Shown here: one piece after another, positions 1-10,624 of the stretch
How the letters are laid out: each line of letters starts with the position of its first letter
Numbering within the stretch: the stretch's first letter is position 1
Assembly (NCBI GenBank): GCA_000818945.1
Contig: KN805391.1
Location: 179,834 to 243,833, forward strand
From: Schizochytrium sp. CCTCC M209059
Lineage: Eukaryota > Sar > Bigyra > Thraustochytrida > Thraustochytriidae
Reading direction: 5' to 3'
DNA length: 64,000 nucleotides
Notes under the pieces: model-generated
What the model was told of the DNA's origin: nothing
Database searches by the model: none
The model's input: the letters and a program-made list of their open reading frames with translations, nothing else
Program-made: the position numbers and the translations under genes

Positions 1-1
1 G

Positions 2-1921
2 CAAGACGAGGACGATGACAATATGGACGGCGGCGACGGCGCTGGTGTTGATCCCCGAGCTAGACTTCCTGCATCCCTCTTGCGCAGGTACGAAGTAGTG
101 ATTGTGCCCCCGCGCAAGATGGAAGCCGGCTCGCTGCGCAAGGTGTTGGCTTCGGAAATTGGCGGCCTCGTTCGCATCCGCGGCATCGTGGTGCGCGTCT
201 CTGACGTCAAGCCGGTCGTTCAAGTGGCCACATATCAGTGCGACGAGTGCGGCTTTGAGACCTACCAGGAGGTGCTTGGTACAGAATTCATGCCCAAGCT
301 CGAGTGCGAGGTTCCCGTCTGCAAAGAGACACGTGGGTCGAAAAAGGGCCAACTTCATCTCCAAACGCGTGGAAGCAAGTTCGTCAAGTTCCAGGAAATT
401 AAAATTCAAGAGGCTCCTGACCAGGTTCCCATTGGCCACATTCCCAGGTCCATGACCGTGCATGCCAAGGGAAGCTGCACGCGGCAGTGCAGCCCTGGCG
501 ACTGTGTCGAGGTGGTCGGTGTGTTTTTGCCCGAAAAGCTCAGCGCCTTTCGCCAAATGAGGGCCGGTCTCATCATGAACACCTATCTAGACTGCATGCA
601 AATTGTACGGCACAAAAAGACGTACGCACAGCTTGGTGACGAACTAAGCCCCGAAATGGAGGACGAGGTGGACGAGCTCGCCGAGGATGAAAATGTATAC
701 GACAAGCTGGCGCGCTCCATTGCACCGGAAATTTTTGGCCACGAAGACGTGAAAAAGGCTCTCCTCCTACAGCTCGTGAGCGGCGTGACCCGGCGCATGA
801 ATGACGGCATGAGCATTCGTGGCGACATCAACGTCTGCCTCGTTGGTGATCCTGGTGTGGCCAAATCGCAGCTGCTCAAGCACATTGCGTCCATCGCGCC
901 TCGCGGCGTTTACACCACGGGCAAGGGCTCAAGCGGCGTCGGTCTCACGGCTGCCGTGACTCGGGACAAAACGACAGGCGATGTTGCCCTCGAAGGCGGC
1001 GCTCTTGTTCTCGCTGACATGGGCATTTGCTGTATTGATGAGTTCGATAAGATGGACGATTCTGATCGCACTGCTATTCACGAGGTCATGGAACAGCAGA
1101 CTGTCTCCATTGCCAAGGCCGGCATCACCACCACACTCAATGCGCGGACTTCCATTCTCGCGGCCGCCAATCCACTCTATGGTCGCTACAACAAACGCTA
1201 CGCCCCTGCGGAGAATATTAATCTGCCTGCAGCGTTGCTCTCCCGCTTCGATCTGCTCTTCTTGCTTCTTGACATTCCAGACATGGTGCAAGACAGCGCG
1301 CTTGCCGCACACATTACGCATGTTCACCGTCACAAGCGGCACCCGGAGCTCGACTTTGAGCCGGTGCGCCCAGCCTTGCTCCGTGCTTACATTTCCCAAG
1401 CGCGCAAGGTCGTCCCACACGTCCCCGAGGAGCTTGCCAACGTTATCGTCGAGGAATACGTGAGCATGCGTCAGCAGGATGCCCAGGATGCGCGCGAAGC
1501 CGACTCGCAGACCATGCTCACGGCACGCCAGCTGCTCAGTATTCTGCGCATGGCGCAAGCTCTCGCTCGTCTGCGTTTCTCACAGGTTGTCAGCCAGAAC
1601 GACGTGCAGGAGGCTATTCGCCTCGTGCGTGCTTCCAAGATCTCTCTCGAAGAGGATGACGGCGCCGCTGCCGCGGGTGCAGGCAACGGTCAGGCCAACG
1701 GAGACCTCCTGGGCGCCATTATGCGTGGTATCGCCGACTATGCGCGCGCGCACCGCGCCACCACGGTCCGCTATGGCGACATCGAACCTTATGTGCTTGC
1801 CAAGGGATTCACCTCGGAGCATCTCGACGCCTGCCTCCGCGAGTACGAAGCCTGTAACGTCTTCCATGTTTCTGCGGATCGCAATCGCATTACGATCGTC
1901 AACGCCCAGGAGACCAACTAG
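2..1921 (+). CDS. MCM7: MCM7, replicative helicase subunit (5' partial)
   Basis: Subunit of the hexameric MCM2-7 helicase that licenses and unwinds replication origins in the nucleus. The frame is open to the left window edge; the first ATG inside is at 23, so the N-terminus lies outside (full MCM7 is usually about 720 aa; 632 aa follow this ATG). Counting from that Met: OB-fold with zinc-binding cysteines starting C73-x2-C76, Walker A GDPGVAKS at about 275, Walker B CIDEFDKM at 337-344, arginine finger in SRFDLLF at 407, then the AAA+ lid and a C-terminal winged-helix region. The QVATYQCDECGFE zinc region, LDCMQIVRHKKTY and the IDEFDKM box fit MCM7 rather than other MCMs. No introns. All catalytic motifs are intact. 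Confidence 0.95.
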   Translation, partial: QDEDDDNMDGGDGAGVDPRARLPASLLRRYEVVIVPPRKMEAGSLRKVLASEIGGLVRIRGIVVRVSDVKPVVQVATYQCDECGFETYQEVLGTEFMPKLECEVPVCKETRGSKKGQLHLQTRGSKFVKFQEIKIQEAPDQVPIGHIPRSMTVHAKGSCTRQCSPGDCVEVVGVFLPEKLSAFRQMRAGLIMNTYLDCMQIVRHKKTYAQLGDELSPEMEDEVDELAEDENVYDKLARSIAPEIFGHEDVKKALLLQLVSGVTRRMNDGMSIRGDINVCLVGDPGVAKSQLLKHIASIAPRGVYTTGKGSSGVGLTAAVTRDKTTGDVALEGGALVLADMGICCIDEFDKMDDSDRTAIHEVMEQQTVSIAKAGITTTLNARTSILAAANPLYGRYNKRYAPAENINLPAALLSRFDLLFLLLDIPDMVQDSALAAHITHVHRHKRHPELDFEPVRPALLRAYISQARKVVPHVPEELANVIVEEYVSMRQQDAQDAREADSQTMLTARQLLSILRMAQALARLRFSQVVSQNDVQEAIRLVRASKISLEEDDGAAAAGAGNGQANGDLLGAIMRGIADYARAHRATTVRYGDIEPYVLAKGFTSEHLDACLREYEACNVFHVSADRNRITIVNAQETN

Positions 1922-2505
1922 GCCGAGGTTTTGCTTGGCGCATCTTGGCGTGCGCACTAACAGGCAGCCCCAACTCTCACAATAATCATCAACTTTTACC
2001 TTTATCGATTTCTTGCTTTGTCTCCTTCTCTTTATCTTGCGTTCTGCTGTCCCTCCCCACGGGTCGTTCGCTGCTGCAAGCAAGGTTGCGGTGAATCTCG
2101 ACCATGATTCGTCCTTGTGCACACGACCCGTCACAAGCCTTTTACTAACAGTAAGACTTGACTGGCGCCTACCAGAAACGTTCGACTCGAGGTTGTGCCT
2201 CCTTGTAGGTGAGAGGTATGACGGAGCGGCCGCGCGCCCGATTCGAGAGCGGCCGCGATTCGGAAGCGGCCGACTTTGTGCAGCCTGCACGAAGATGCGA
2301 TTTCTTTAGGCGCAGTCAACTACCCACCACAACAGCAGTATGGCGACATCAACAAGAGGGAGACGCGAGACGGACAAGGCATCCCGCGCGGCACGAAATG
2401 GCGAGGCGGGGCGCTCGTGCAAAGTGGAAATCAAGCACCATCTTTGACGAGAACGGCAAGGGGGTGGAAGGTTGGAGCTTTCTCCTGCAACGACAAGGGA
2501 AAGAA
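1922..2505. other. Intergenic region between MCM7 and paralog 1
   Basis: Nothing recognisable. The frame of the next gene stays open upstream of its chosen start, with another in-frame ATG at 2218. That segment is arginine-rich and unlike the two paralogs, so I treat it as leader sequence. Confidence 0.4.
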
Positions 2506-3753
2506 ATGGCGGGCTATGGCGAATTTTGCATGGAGGACACGGACGAAGCTGGCTGCACTGATCCTTTTGTTTGCTTTGTAAATGCGTCGTGGGACAATGG
2601 TACGAGCATTTGTACGTGCAGTCACTGGTACGGATGGAGCGGCGAGGATTGCACGGAACTGTCGGGCGCGTCTTACTTTCTCGTATCGTCGGCAGGACTT
2701 CAAGCCTTGGCTGGCACACTTGCGCTTCTTGCTTCGACGGTAGTGCTAATTGCCTACGTTCGATCGAACGGCCTTAAGCCTCATGTCCAGGCCGCAACCA
2801 TGCTCATGATTTGGCTGTCCTTGTCCTCTCTTATTTGCTGGCGCGCCACCATCATTGCAATTACCCTTACGCCATCAAGAAACAAGCTTGAGGCCAAGGC
2901 CAATGATGAAGGCCGAATCCACGAGCTTGTACCTGTGGAACGCGCCCTGATTTCCATGACACTTTGCTTTGGAACCCTTGGTCTCCTGAATGTCTCTCTC
3001 ATTTGGGTCCAGGTTGCGCTTTTGTCCAGGCGCATGACGCATTCCCTCTCGCGTGGGCTGACAAGCTACCGCCGCACCGTCTACATTTTTGAGACGGTAT
3101 GGGTCCTTGGTCTCGTAGTGCTCAATGCGCTTGGCTACACTGGCATCATTACAATTTTTGCAGCACCATTCATCTTCTTCATGATCATTTCCTTCGCGTA
3201 CGGGTCCTTCAAAATGACCTCTCTGCTCGCCGACATTCACAAGTCCTCAAGCCAACAAAATGGGGAAACTATCCCGCCAAATGAGGGCTTTGCTGAGGCA
3301 GGCAAAGGGAAGCCAAGCACTTCGACGTATCGCGACAAGCAGTACAACAACCTCATTTGGCTGATCAGACGCACAGCCATTCGCGTCGTCGTGTGTCTGA
3401 TCCTTGCCTTTCTCAGTGCGGGCGCCTACGCTGGCATGACCATTCTACCGGAGCTGGGTCAGCGCTCGACCATCGATCCAGACGTCGTCGTGCACACAGT
3501 TGTTCTTTTCAATGAGGGCATTCCCTTTTTCATTTTGTGTGCGCTGATCTCCGTCCTCTTTTACCTCCGCATCAACATCCTTCGACCCTTGCGGAAGCGG
3601 CCTGCAAAGACGGCTTCGAATGCCGTTAAATTCGCTATCCAACCCAACGCCGCTGGGTCAAAAGATGTGGCGGACGAATTTAACTTTGACGCATCTTCTT
3701 ACTATGTTGGCTCATCCGTGCTCAGCACCCATGGGGAACGGCCATCTGTCTAG
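2506..3753 (+). CDS. EGF-like multi-pass membrane protein, paralog 1
   Basis: Predicted 415-aa membrane protein of unknown function, first of three tandem paralogs. The start is the ATG giving MAGYGEFC, because paralogs 2 and 3 begin MAGYGEWC at the same place. The N-terminus has six cysteines (C8, C17, C23, C36, C38, C49) with EGF-like spacing and a G-W-S-G-x-x-C end, plus possible N-glycosylation sites (NAS, NGTS). About seven hydrophobic segments follow: roughly residues 54-80, 92-118, 143-168, 185-205, 208-230, 290-312 and 328-350. A GLTSYRRTVY motif sits in a loop, and NEGIPFF near the last helix is shared by all three copies. There is no classical signal peptide before the EGF unit, so TM1 would have to export the N-terminus. 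The topology resembles a receptor but I cannot place it in a known GPCR class. An in-frame ATG at 2218 would add 96 residues. Confidence 0.75.
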   Translation: MAGYGEFCMEDTDEAGCTDPFVCFVNASWDNGTSICTCSHWYGWSGEDCTELSGASYFLVSSAGLQALAGTLALLASTVVLIAYVRSNGLKPHVQAATMLMIWLSLSSLICWRATIIAITLTPSRNKLEAKANDEGRIHELVPVERALISMTLCFGTLGLLNVSLIWVQVALLSRRMTHSLSRGLTSYRRTVYIFETVWVLGLVVLNALGYTGIITIFAAPFIFFMIISFAYGSFKMTSLLADIHKSSSQQNGETIPPNEGFAEAGKGKPSTSTYRDKQYNNLIWLIRRTAIRVVVCLILAFLSAGAYAGMTILPELGQRSTIDPDVVVHTVVLFNEGIPFFILCALISVLFYLRINILRPLRKRPAKTASNAVKFAIQPNAAGSKDVADEFNFDASSYYVGSSVLSTHGERPSV

Positions 3754-4465
3754 CCTCAGACTGGAAAATGATTATGGTAGAGAGACGAGGGAAGGGCAGT
3801 TTTGTACTATTCAATGTAAGTATTGTTTGCGTTTGTCAGTCTTGTCCCGCGTTAGGTTCCTTCTTTGCGTCCTTGCAGCTTGTCTTGTCCATTCGCTAGT
3901 CTACACTCTTGAAGCTGCCACCGTGCGATGCTGCGTACGGTTTAATTGCAGCGTTGTAGGCAGCTTCATTCGATTCGACGGGCTCGCTATGCTCGGAGAA
4001 ATGTCATCAATCCTGTAAATAGAGAAAATGCGGAGAATTGCATCTCGAGTCGACGCTGCGCTCCGAACTTCCCAATGGCAAGTCTACCCGTCCAGCTTGC
4101 TCATCGAAAGAGACGGACTGCTTAAGGGCCGGTTCGCCCCCCAAAAACCTTGGCGAAAACGGGCCGCTGACAGCGCCGGCCTGGGTCCAGGTGCTCGTAA
4201 CGGCTAGTCTGCAGCCTCAGCAATTTATTCGGAGGCGAGCTCGTCATTAGCTGGCCGTCTCGTATCTGATCCCGTGATAACATGCACCGAGCAACCGAAA
4301 GAAAGGAACAAGAAGAAGGAACCCGTTCTTGCTCGTCCTGTCGTGTCTGTCCATCCAGAGTAGCGGTTTTAACCTGCAAAAACACGTTTAGCCGCCGAGA
4401 GTTTGTGTGTGCGGTTCAAGCAAAATAAAAATAACGTGGCGCGCTTGCTCTAGCCACCCTAGACC
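3754..4465. other. Intergenic region between paralogs 1 and 2
   Basis: 712 bp, no long convincing frame, no RNA gene recognised. A short CT/AG-rich stretch is the only visible feature. Confidence 0.4.
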
Positions 4466-5677
4466 ATGGCCGGGTATGGCGAATGGTGCGAGCAAGACGT
4501 GGGCATAAACGGCTGCGTTGGACCATATGTGTGTTTCGTCAATGCCACCTGGAACAATGATGTCAGTCTCTGCACCTGTAGCCTATGGTATGGCTGGCGA
4601 GGTGAGCAATGTCTTGAATTTAGCGGACCTACCTTCTTCATTATCATATCCGCAGGACTGCAAGGCCTGCTTGGCGTTCTTGCTCTCATAATTGCGCTTG
4701 ATGGAATCGTAAAGTATGTACGATTCATTGGTCTTCATATCAATACGCAAGTTCTCACGATGGGTCTGATTGGCGCAGCATTGACCGTGCTTGTCGGCTG
4801 GAGAGCAGTCTCGATTGCCATTGCATGCACACCGCAATTGTACGTTTTCGAAACAGTTTCGAATAGTCAGGGCCGATCGCACAAATACATTTTTGGAGAG
4901 CGCTCACTCCTTTCCGCGACACTTTGTTTTGGCACGCTAGCGCTTCTTAATATCTCACTCGTCTGGGTCGAAGTCGCGCTTCAGTCACGTCGCGTGACGC
5001 AAAAAACTTTTTCAGGACTCACGAGCTATCGCCGCACCGTCTATGTCTTTGAATTTGTCCTTACGACTGGACTTTTCACCCTCAACGCCAAAGGCTTAAC
5101 GGCGCTCGTCTCTCTCTATGCAGCGCCGTTTCTCATCTTCATTACAGTCGTCTTTGCATACGGCGCAAAACATATAAATACACTCACCGAGGCCTTTAAA
5201 ACCGAGAGTAATTCTGCCAGTGGCGATGAAACACGCGCTGCTCCAAGCAAGCACATGCTCTCGTTGTCCAAAAAGTATACTCGCATTGTTAAGTCAATCC
5301 AGCGAACTGCTTTGCGTGTCGTTATTTGTGTGGCCTGTGGTCTGCTTTCTGGGGTCATTTATACCATTTTCACCATGCTTGGCCAACGCACGTTTCTTTC
5401 CCCCGAAGCAAAGGTCCATCTGGTCGTTGTTGCCAACGAAGGCGTTCCACTTTTTACCCTTTTCGCCTTGCTGCCAATTCTTCGCTATGTGCACAAAAGC
5501 ATAAGCAAGTCTTTGCGATCCAAGGCAAGGGCATCCAGAGGGCGCGTGCACGCAAAAGCAGGCCCGATACACCCTTCTGAGCAGCAAAGTCAAGAAGCAA
5601 TCCTCGATATGCACATCCGAACATCGCATCAGCCAACATCAACCATCACAGAAGAGGATCTCGAAGCTACCTCGTGA
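4466..5677 (+). CDS. EGF-like multi-pass membrane protein, paralog 2
   Basis: 403-aa paralog of the gene at 2506. It starts MAGYGEWCEQD with cysteines C8, C17, C23, C36, C38 and C49 at identical spacing, then the same series of about seven hydrophobic segments. It has the shared motifs ACTPQLY after TM2, LCFGTLALLNISLVWV in TM3, GLTSYRRTVYVFE before TM4, and NEGVPLF in the last helix. The hydrophilic loop between TM5 and TM6 and the C-terminal tail are the most divergent parts, as expected for cytosolic regions with copy-specific partners. ATG context is ACCATGGCC. Function unknown; membrane location is inferred from hydropathy. Confidence 0.8.
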   Translation: MAGYGEWCEQDVGINGCVGPYVCFVNATWNNDVSLCTCSLWYGWRGEQCLEFSGPTFFIIISAGLQGLLGVLALIIALDGIVKYVRFIGLHINTQVLTMGLIGAALTVLVGWRAVSIAIACTPQLYVFETVSNSQGRSHKYIFGERSLLSATLCFGTLALLNISLVWVEVALQSRRVTQKTFSGLTSYRRTVYVFEFVLTTGLFTLNAKGLTALVSLYAAPFLIFITVVFAYGAKHINTLTEAFKTESNSASGDETRAAPSKHMLSLSKKYTRIVKSIQRTALRVVICVACGLLSGVIYTIFTMLGQRTFLSPEAKVHLVVVANEGVPLFTLFALLPILRYVHKSISKSLRSKARASRGRVHAKAGPIHPSEQQSQEAILDMHIRTSHQPTSTITEEDLEATS

Positions 5678-7249
5678 GAAGGGCATATCGCAGCAGGGGA
5701 AAAGGAAAGAAAAAGAGAGGAGCGCGGGACAACAAAAGTCACGTACAGACAACTGCAACACGACAAAGTTGCGCTCGATACGATACTCAAGAGTCGAGCC
5801 GATACCTGACCTGTCGCCAGCGCCCAATATGGTGAGCTCCACGCTATCTCATTGAAGACATGTGTGATGTTGAGCAAGTGCAAAAGCGCTTGAAGTGGGA
5901 AACAAGTCAACGCGCGACCCACCGCCTACACCGAGAATGACAAAAAAGGCGGGCTTGACGCTACTTCAGTATCGGTATGCGCAAGACTCGCTCACGGCTT
6001 TCCTCGCTTGCAGCAAGGGTCAATGTCGCAAGGCTTTTCGTTCGTTTTGCCTTCAACGATGGCTGGTACGCAGGAAGTTTGCATCAAGCTGTACCTCACA
6101 TCCAAGTGGCGCACACCTGCTGCTCTGCAATGAATGACTCCTTCGGCAGTTGTGCCGGCAACGGTTCTATTGTGGCATGTCTAGCAGGCGACGATTATCT
6201 CAATCTTGGCAACAAAGAACAATGATCGCATGGAAGGACTCTACTACATTTCATATTCAAGTGATAGCAGTGTTAAGCCTGCTATGCTCCCGGGGCTATT
6301 CTTTCTTCGTCTACTTTGCACAATAACGGGCGTTTGAATGCTACAACATTTTCTCTGCAAGACGAAAGAATTTCCAACACCGGACCCATACATCTCCATC
6401 GGATGGCATTCATGGCTGAGAGGAAGGTTGGGGTGACGTGCAAAAAAAAAATGGCGAAGCGGGCGGATTGCCAGCCGCCGGAGGCGGGCGGACCTTTTCG
6501 GTAGACAATCTCGAAGCGGCTCGGAACCTCGGTCGGGTTATCCGCCCTCCGTTTCCGAACCGCCTTTGGCAAGCACGCTGCAGCTGACGGATGATGTGTT
6601 GACCGACGGACAGCGACTGGAGACAGGGAGCCTGAGGGAGGGAAGGGGAATTTTTTTCGGGTTCCATACCAGGAGAACGCCCCCAAAAGCTCGAAATTCT
6701 AAGAGGGACAGAAAGAAGGCGAAAGCTGAACGTAGCTTTATATTCGCAGACCAGGCTCAAGTTCTTCTCAGCAAAGGAGCAGGAAACACAAATATTATAT
6801 ACGTACCGTTACGACTGCCAGGCTCCCTTTTGTAACGGTCCCCAGCTACTATGAATTGTTTGGACTACATTGTCCATAAAGTTCACCTACCTACTCTTCA
6901 GGAGGCTAGGCGGCTAGGCTAGGCTGTCAGGCCGCTCAGCTCAGCTATCAAGACCTGCAACGGCTATGTCAAAGGACGAGAGAAGGTGGCGACGTCGCCC
7001 CACAGTGCCACTGTGCTCCAAAGGATGATGCGTTGCCAGCGTTACCATAATGCACTGCCAACGCAAGCGAATTGTTTTTCTTCGTGATCCCGCATCCGCA
7101 GACTGACCGTGACTTACCTGTTCGGCCTGTCCAGTAATTTTTAATTGTGGAGGAAGGCCTGGGTCCGTTCTCAGGTCCGCGTCCTTTCGGCCTTGTCCTT
7201 CTTCCTATGCCATACCAGGCAAACACACCACTACCGTCCGGTCTGCGTC
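5678..7249. other. Long intergenic region between paralogs 2 and 3
   Basis: 1.57 kb without a supportable gene. Only short frames without recognisable domains occur. A GCTAGGC-rich short repeat (GGCTAGGCGGCTAGGCTAGGC) lies at about 6904-6924. I see no degenerate fourth paralog copy. Confidence 0.4.
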
Positions 7250-8422
7250 ATGGCAGGCTACGGCGAGTGGTGCGAGCGAGACGTGGGCACGAACGAGTGC
7301 GCGGCGCCATACGTGTGTTTCGTAAACGCCTCATGGAATGATGGGGTCAGTCTCTGCACATGCAGCCTATGGTTTGGCTGGCGCGGTGAGGAGTGCCTCG
7401 AGCTGGGTGGGCCCAGCTATTATTTGCTCGCCTCTGCCGCGGTCCAAGGCATTGCCGCATTCGTTGGTCTTCTTGCTGCTATCGATGCATGTGTCAAAAG
7501 TGTGCGGCACTTCGGCGCGCAGGCCAATGTGCAAGCAGTCACGTTACTCTTTAGCATGACTGCGCAGATGATGCTTGTAACGTGGAGAGCCATCGTCATG
7601 GCCATTGTGCTTACACCACAATATCACAACCTTGAAGTTACATCGAACTCATCGGGTCGTACGCACGCCTTTGTCCCCTATGAACGACTCTTTATCGCTT
7701 CGTTCATGTGTTTTGGTACGCTTGGACTTCTCAATGTCTCCCTCGTTTGGGTTCAGGTAGCTCTTCGCTCGCACCATGTGACACAAAAGATATCTTCGGG
7801 GCTCACGAGCTACCGTCGCACGGTCTACGCAATTGAGACTATTTTTGTTGCGGGACTTGTTGCACTCAATGTTATTGGAATGACTGCCGCCATTACTCTT
7901 TTCTCCGCGCCCTTTATTCTCTTTATGATCGTGACCTTCACCTATGGTGCCAACAAAATGGGTGAGCTCGTCGAGGTCTTTGAAAGCGCTCCGGGCGCCC
8001 TCGAAGGTGACAGCAGAGGAAGTGAGCACCTCCACAGCATTGCCATGAGGTACAAACGCATCGTCTTTTTTGTCAGATTAACAGCAAGACGAATTGTCCT
8101 CTTTCTATCGCTGGCGCTTCTCTCGGGCACTCTATACACAGCTCTCACATTTGTAGGCCAGCGTTCCGTGCTTTCCCCCAATGCTCCTGTTCACGCCGTG
8201 GTGATGTTCAACGAGGGTATTCCGCTTTTTAGTCTCGCTGCAGGTCTGATGGGGCTTAGGTATGTGCGCACAAACATTCTCGAAGCCGTTCACACGCGCG
8301 CTCCAATTCTAAGAGAGCGTAAACTACGAAAACTTGCCCGTCTCGGAAAGAAGGGCGGGAAAAATGCGATAGTCCCAACGTCCATGAGTTCCGAACAAAT
8401 GGCCTTGAGCTCTGGGTTTTGA
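7250..8422 (+). CDS. EGF-like multi-pass membrane protein, paralog 3
   Basis: 390-aa third tandem copy. It starts MAGYGEWCERD with the same six-cysteine EGF-like spacing (C8, C17, C23, C36, C38, C49) and NAS glycosylation site. About seven hydrophobic segments, GLTSYRRTVYAIE and NEGIPLF are conserved. The frame is open upstream of the ATG (to a TTG at 7145), but no other ATG precedes it and homology starts at MAGYGE. The C-terminal tail is basic (REx-KLRKLARLGKKGGK). All three copies look intact, so this is an expanded family rather than a decaying array. Confidence 0.8.
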   Translation: MAGYGEWCERDVGTNECAAPYVCFVNASWNDGVSLCTCSLWFGWRGEECLELGGPSYYLLASAAVQGIAAFVGLLAAIDACVKSVRHFGAQANVQAVTLLFSMTAQMMLVTWRAIVMAIVLTPQYHNLEVTSNSSGRTHAFVPYERLFIASFMCFGTLGLLNVSLVWVQVALRSHHVTQKISSGLTSYRRTVYAIETIFVAGLVALNVIGMTAAITLFSAPFILFMIVTFTYGANKMGELVEVFESAPGALEGDSRGSEHLHSIAMRYKRIVFFVRLTARRIVLFLSLALLSGTLYTALTFVGQRSVLSPNAPVHAVVMFNEGIPLFSLAAGLMGLRYVRTNILEAVHTRAPILRERKLRKLARLGKKGGKNAIVPTSMSSEQMALSSGF

Positions 8423-9165
8423 AAAGAATATATCGAAATGAGTCGGTGGAAAAGAAATCATCAAATCGCATAAAGGAACTTGTATCTGTCGAATATATCA
8501 TGATCATGATGGTTTTTCAAGTTCTTTTTTATGAATAGGCCTAGAGAAGGAGACTCGAGGCGTTGCGTTTCCAGCCACCCCGAATTTTCTTTGCTTCAAG
8601 AATGCCGCTCTGAGGAATTGGAATCGATAAGTAGAGAAAACAGCCGGCTCTATCCCATATTGCGAGACGAATACTTTGCAGCACGGCGAGTTTGCTATCC
8701 GTACAGCCGCAAGTTTCTCTAAAACCTTGCGAGCTCGACCTGACAGTGAGGTCCGAGTCACGGCATGCCTTGCATCCATAAACCAGACCTAGGCCTACTT
8801 TCTTCAAAAGAAAGAAGAGCAGTTCGCCATCATTTTCTACTACACTCAGAGCTTGAAGCCACGATGGATGGGTGTCGCAGACGATACATTAATCTCGCAG
8901 ACTCGGCCTCTCGGTAGGAATCATCAATCCTGGTGGATTCTGTTCGGGTTCCGGCGTTGGGTTCCGGCGAGTTGTCAAGTCACTCATTTAGCAAGGCAAG
9001 CAAGGCCCAAAATGCGCCCAAATCTCAATTTCGTGGTCAGTGTGCATCGATCGCGCGGCAAGGGCCTGCGAGCGCGAGAGGAGCAAACCTCGGAAGCGCG
9101 CCGAGCCGGCGTCCGGGCGCAGCGAGGCGTTCTTTGCGTCTGCAGGAGGCGGCGCGAAGCCCAAG

Positions 9166-9196
<31 letters not shown>

Positions 9197-9211
9197 CGAG
9201 ACAAAGACACC
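8423..9211. other. SBDS upstream region with two TAGGCCTA sites
   Basis: 789 bp between paralog 3 and SBDS. It holds TAGGCCTA palindromes at 8536-8543 and 8790-8797 and a (GCAG)8 tract just before the SBDS start. No other gene supported. Confidence 0.5.
9165..9196 (+). repeat. (GCAG)8 tetranucleotide tract upstream of SBDS start
   Basis: Eight perfect GCAG units ending 15 bp before the SBDS ATG, so probably in the 5' leader. Confidence 0.9.
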
Positions 9212-10390
9212 ATGAGCCAGAAGATCCAGCAGGCGGTGAACCAGGTGCGACTCACGAACGTCGCCGTGGTGCGGCTCAAGAGGCACGGGAAGCGCTTCGA
9301 AGTGGCATGCTACCGTAACAAGATCGAGAACTGGCGCAGCGGCCTGGAGACCGACATCGACGAGGTGCTGCAAATTGACCGCGTGTTTGAGAATGTGAGC
9401 AAAGGCGTCATGGCCAAGACCAAGGATCTGGAAAAGGCCTTCGGAACGAGCGATACTGAAGCGGTGTGCCGCATCATCCTCAGCAAGGGGTCTTCACAGG
9501 TTTCCGAAGGTGAGCGCGCAATGCAGATTCAGAATCGATTCCGCAATGTTGCCACCATTGTTAGCGAAAAGTGCATCAACCCAGACAACCTCCGGCCGTA
9601 CCCCGTGAGCACCATCGAGACGGCGATGCGCGACACCTTGCACTTTGCGGCTGTCACGAGCAAAAGTGCCAAGCAGCAGGCCCTTGAGGTTATCCGCGAG
9701 CTCGAAAAGGTGATGCCCATTAAGCGCGCGCAGATGTTTGTCCGTATTGTCGTTGCTGCTGAGCACCGCGAGGCTCTGACGGAGCAGCTCACGTCTACCC
9801 AGAGTAGCCTCGCGCGCTCGGATGACTCTGTGCCAGGTAATTTTGAGCAGCACGTCTACTTGGATCCGGGTCACTTTCGCGCCCTTTCCGAGTTCGTCGC
9901 CTCGCTCGCTCCGCCCGGGACGCTCGAAGTCAAGGATTTTAACGTTCAGGACGACACGGAAGCCGACGTGGAGAACGCCGATGCCAAACGCAATGCACAG
10001 TCCAAGGCAAGCGATAAGGCCGCTGCTGCCGCTACTGCCACGTCTGGAGCCGCCCAAGAAGGAGAAGCGGCTCAAGCCGGCGACGCCAAGGAGAGCGCCA
10101 CGGACGCGACCTCTGGCCAGGATGCAGGAGAAGAAGACCCTGAACCTGTGGACATGTACGAGGAAGCCGCATCGAACCTGCAAACCCTGAAAAAGCAGCA
10201 AAAAAAGAGCAAGAAGAAGAAGAAGAAGGAAATGCGCCGTTTGGCAAACGAGGCGGACGATAACGACGACGAAGACAACGACGACGAAACTGCTTCTGCG
10301 AAAAAGCCGACCGAGAGCGCAGCAGAGACAAGCGCCGGCTCTGCCGAGCCAAACCCTACTCCAGAGGCCCCACCTGCAGCGGCAAACTCC

Positions 10391-10428
<38 letters not shown>

Positions 10429-10624
10429 CCCGGGCGGCTTGAGATGTCGTACGTGCAACGTCGGCTTTGGCTCGGACCGTTCGCAGCAGCGGGAACATTA
10501 TAAGACGGATCTGCACCGGCTCAATCTCAAGCTTAACATGAAAAAGCTGCCATGCATGACTCAGGAAGAGTTTGATCTTCTTGGGCCCGAAGAAAGGGAC
10601 GCTATTCTCCTCGACTACAGCTAA
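9212..10624 (+). CDS. SBDS: SBDS ribosome maturation factor with C-terminal zinc finger
   Basis: Acts with the GTPase EFL1 to release eIF6 from pre-60S subunits in the cytoplasm. Residues 1-95 form the N-terminal SBDS (FYSH) domain (VRLTNVAVVRLKRHGKRFEV), followed by the helical and ferredoxin-like domains to about residue 250 (NPDNLRPYPVSTIE, KAQMFVRIV-like segment). The protein is 470 aa, much longer than the roughly 250 aa of animal or yeast SBDS. The extension holds a low-complexity acidic and lysine-rich region, a GCA-repeat-encoded poly-Ala tract at about 395-407, and a C2H2-type finger C412-x2-C415-x13-H429-x5-H435 followed by basic LNLKLNMKKLP. That finger resembles those of 60S biogenesis proteins such as Rei1/ZNF622. 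SBDS with C-terminal finger extensions is known from plants and some protists. Start chosen at ATG because the open frame upstream covers only the repeat leader. Confidence 0.93.

Noticed and set aside
2218..2505. N-terminal extension of paralog 1 from ATG 2218
   Set aside because: Arg-rich, not shared by paralogs 2 and 3, which start at the equivalent MAGYGE methionine.
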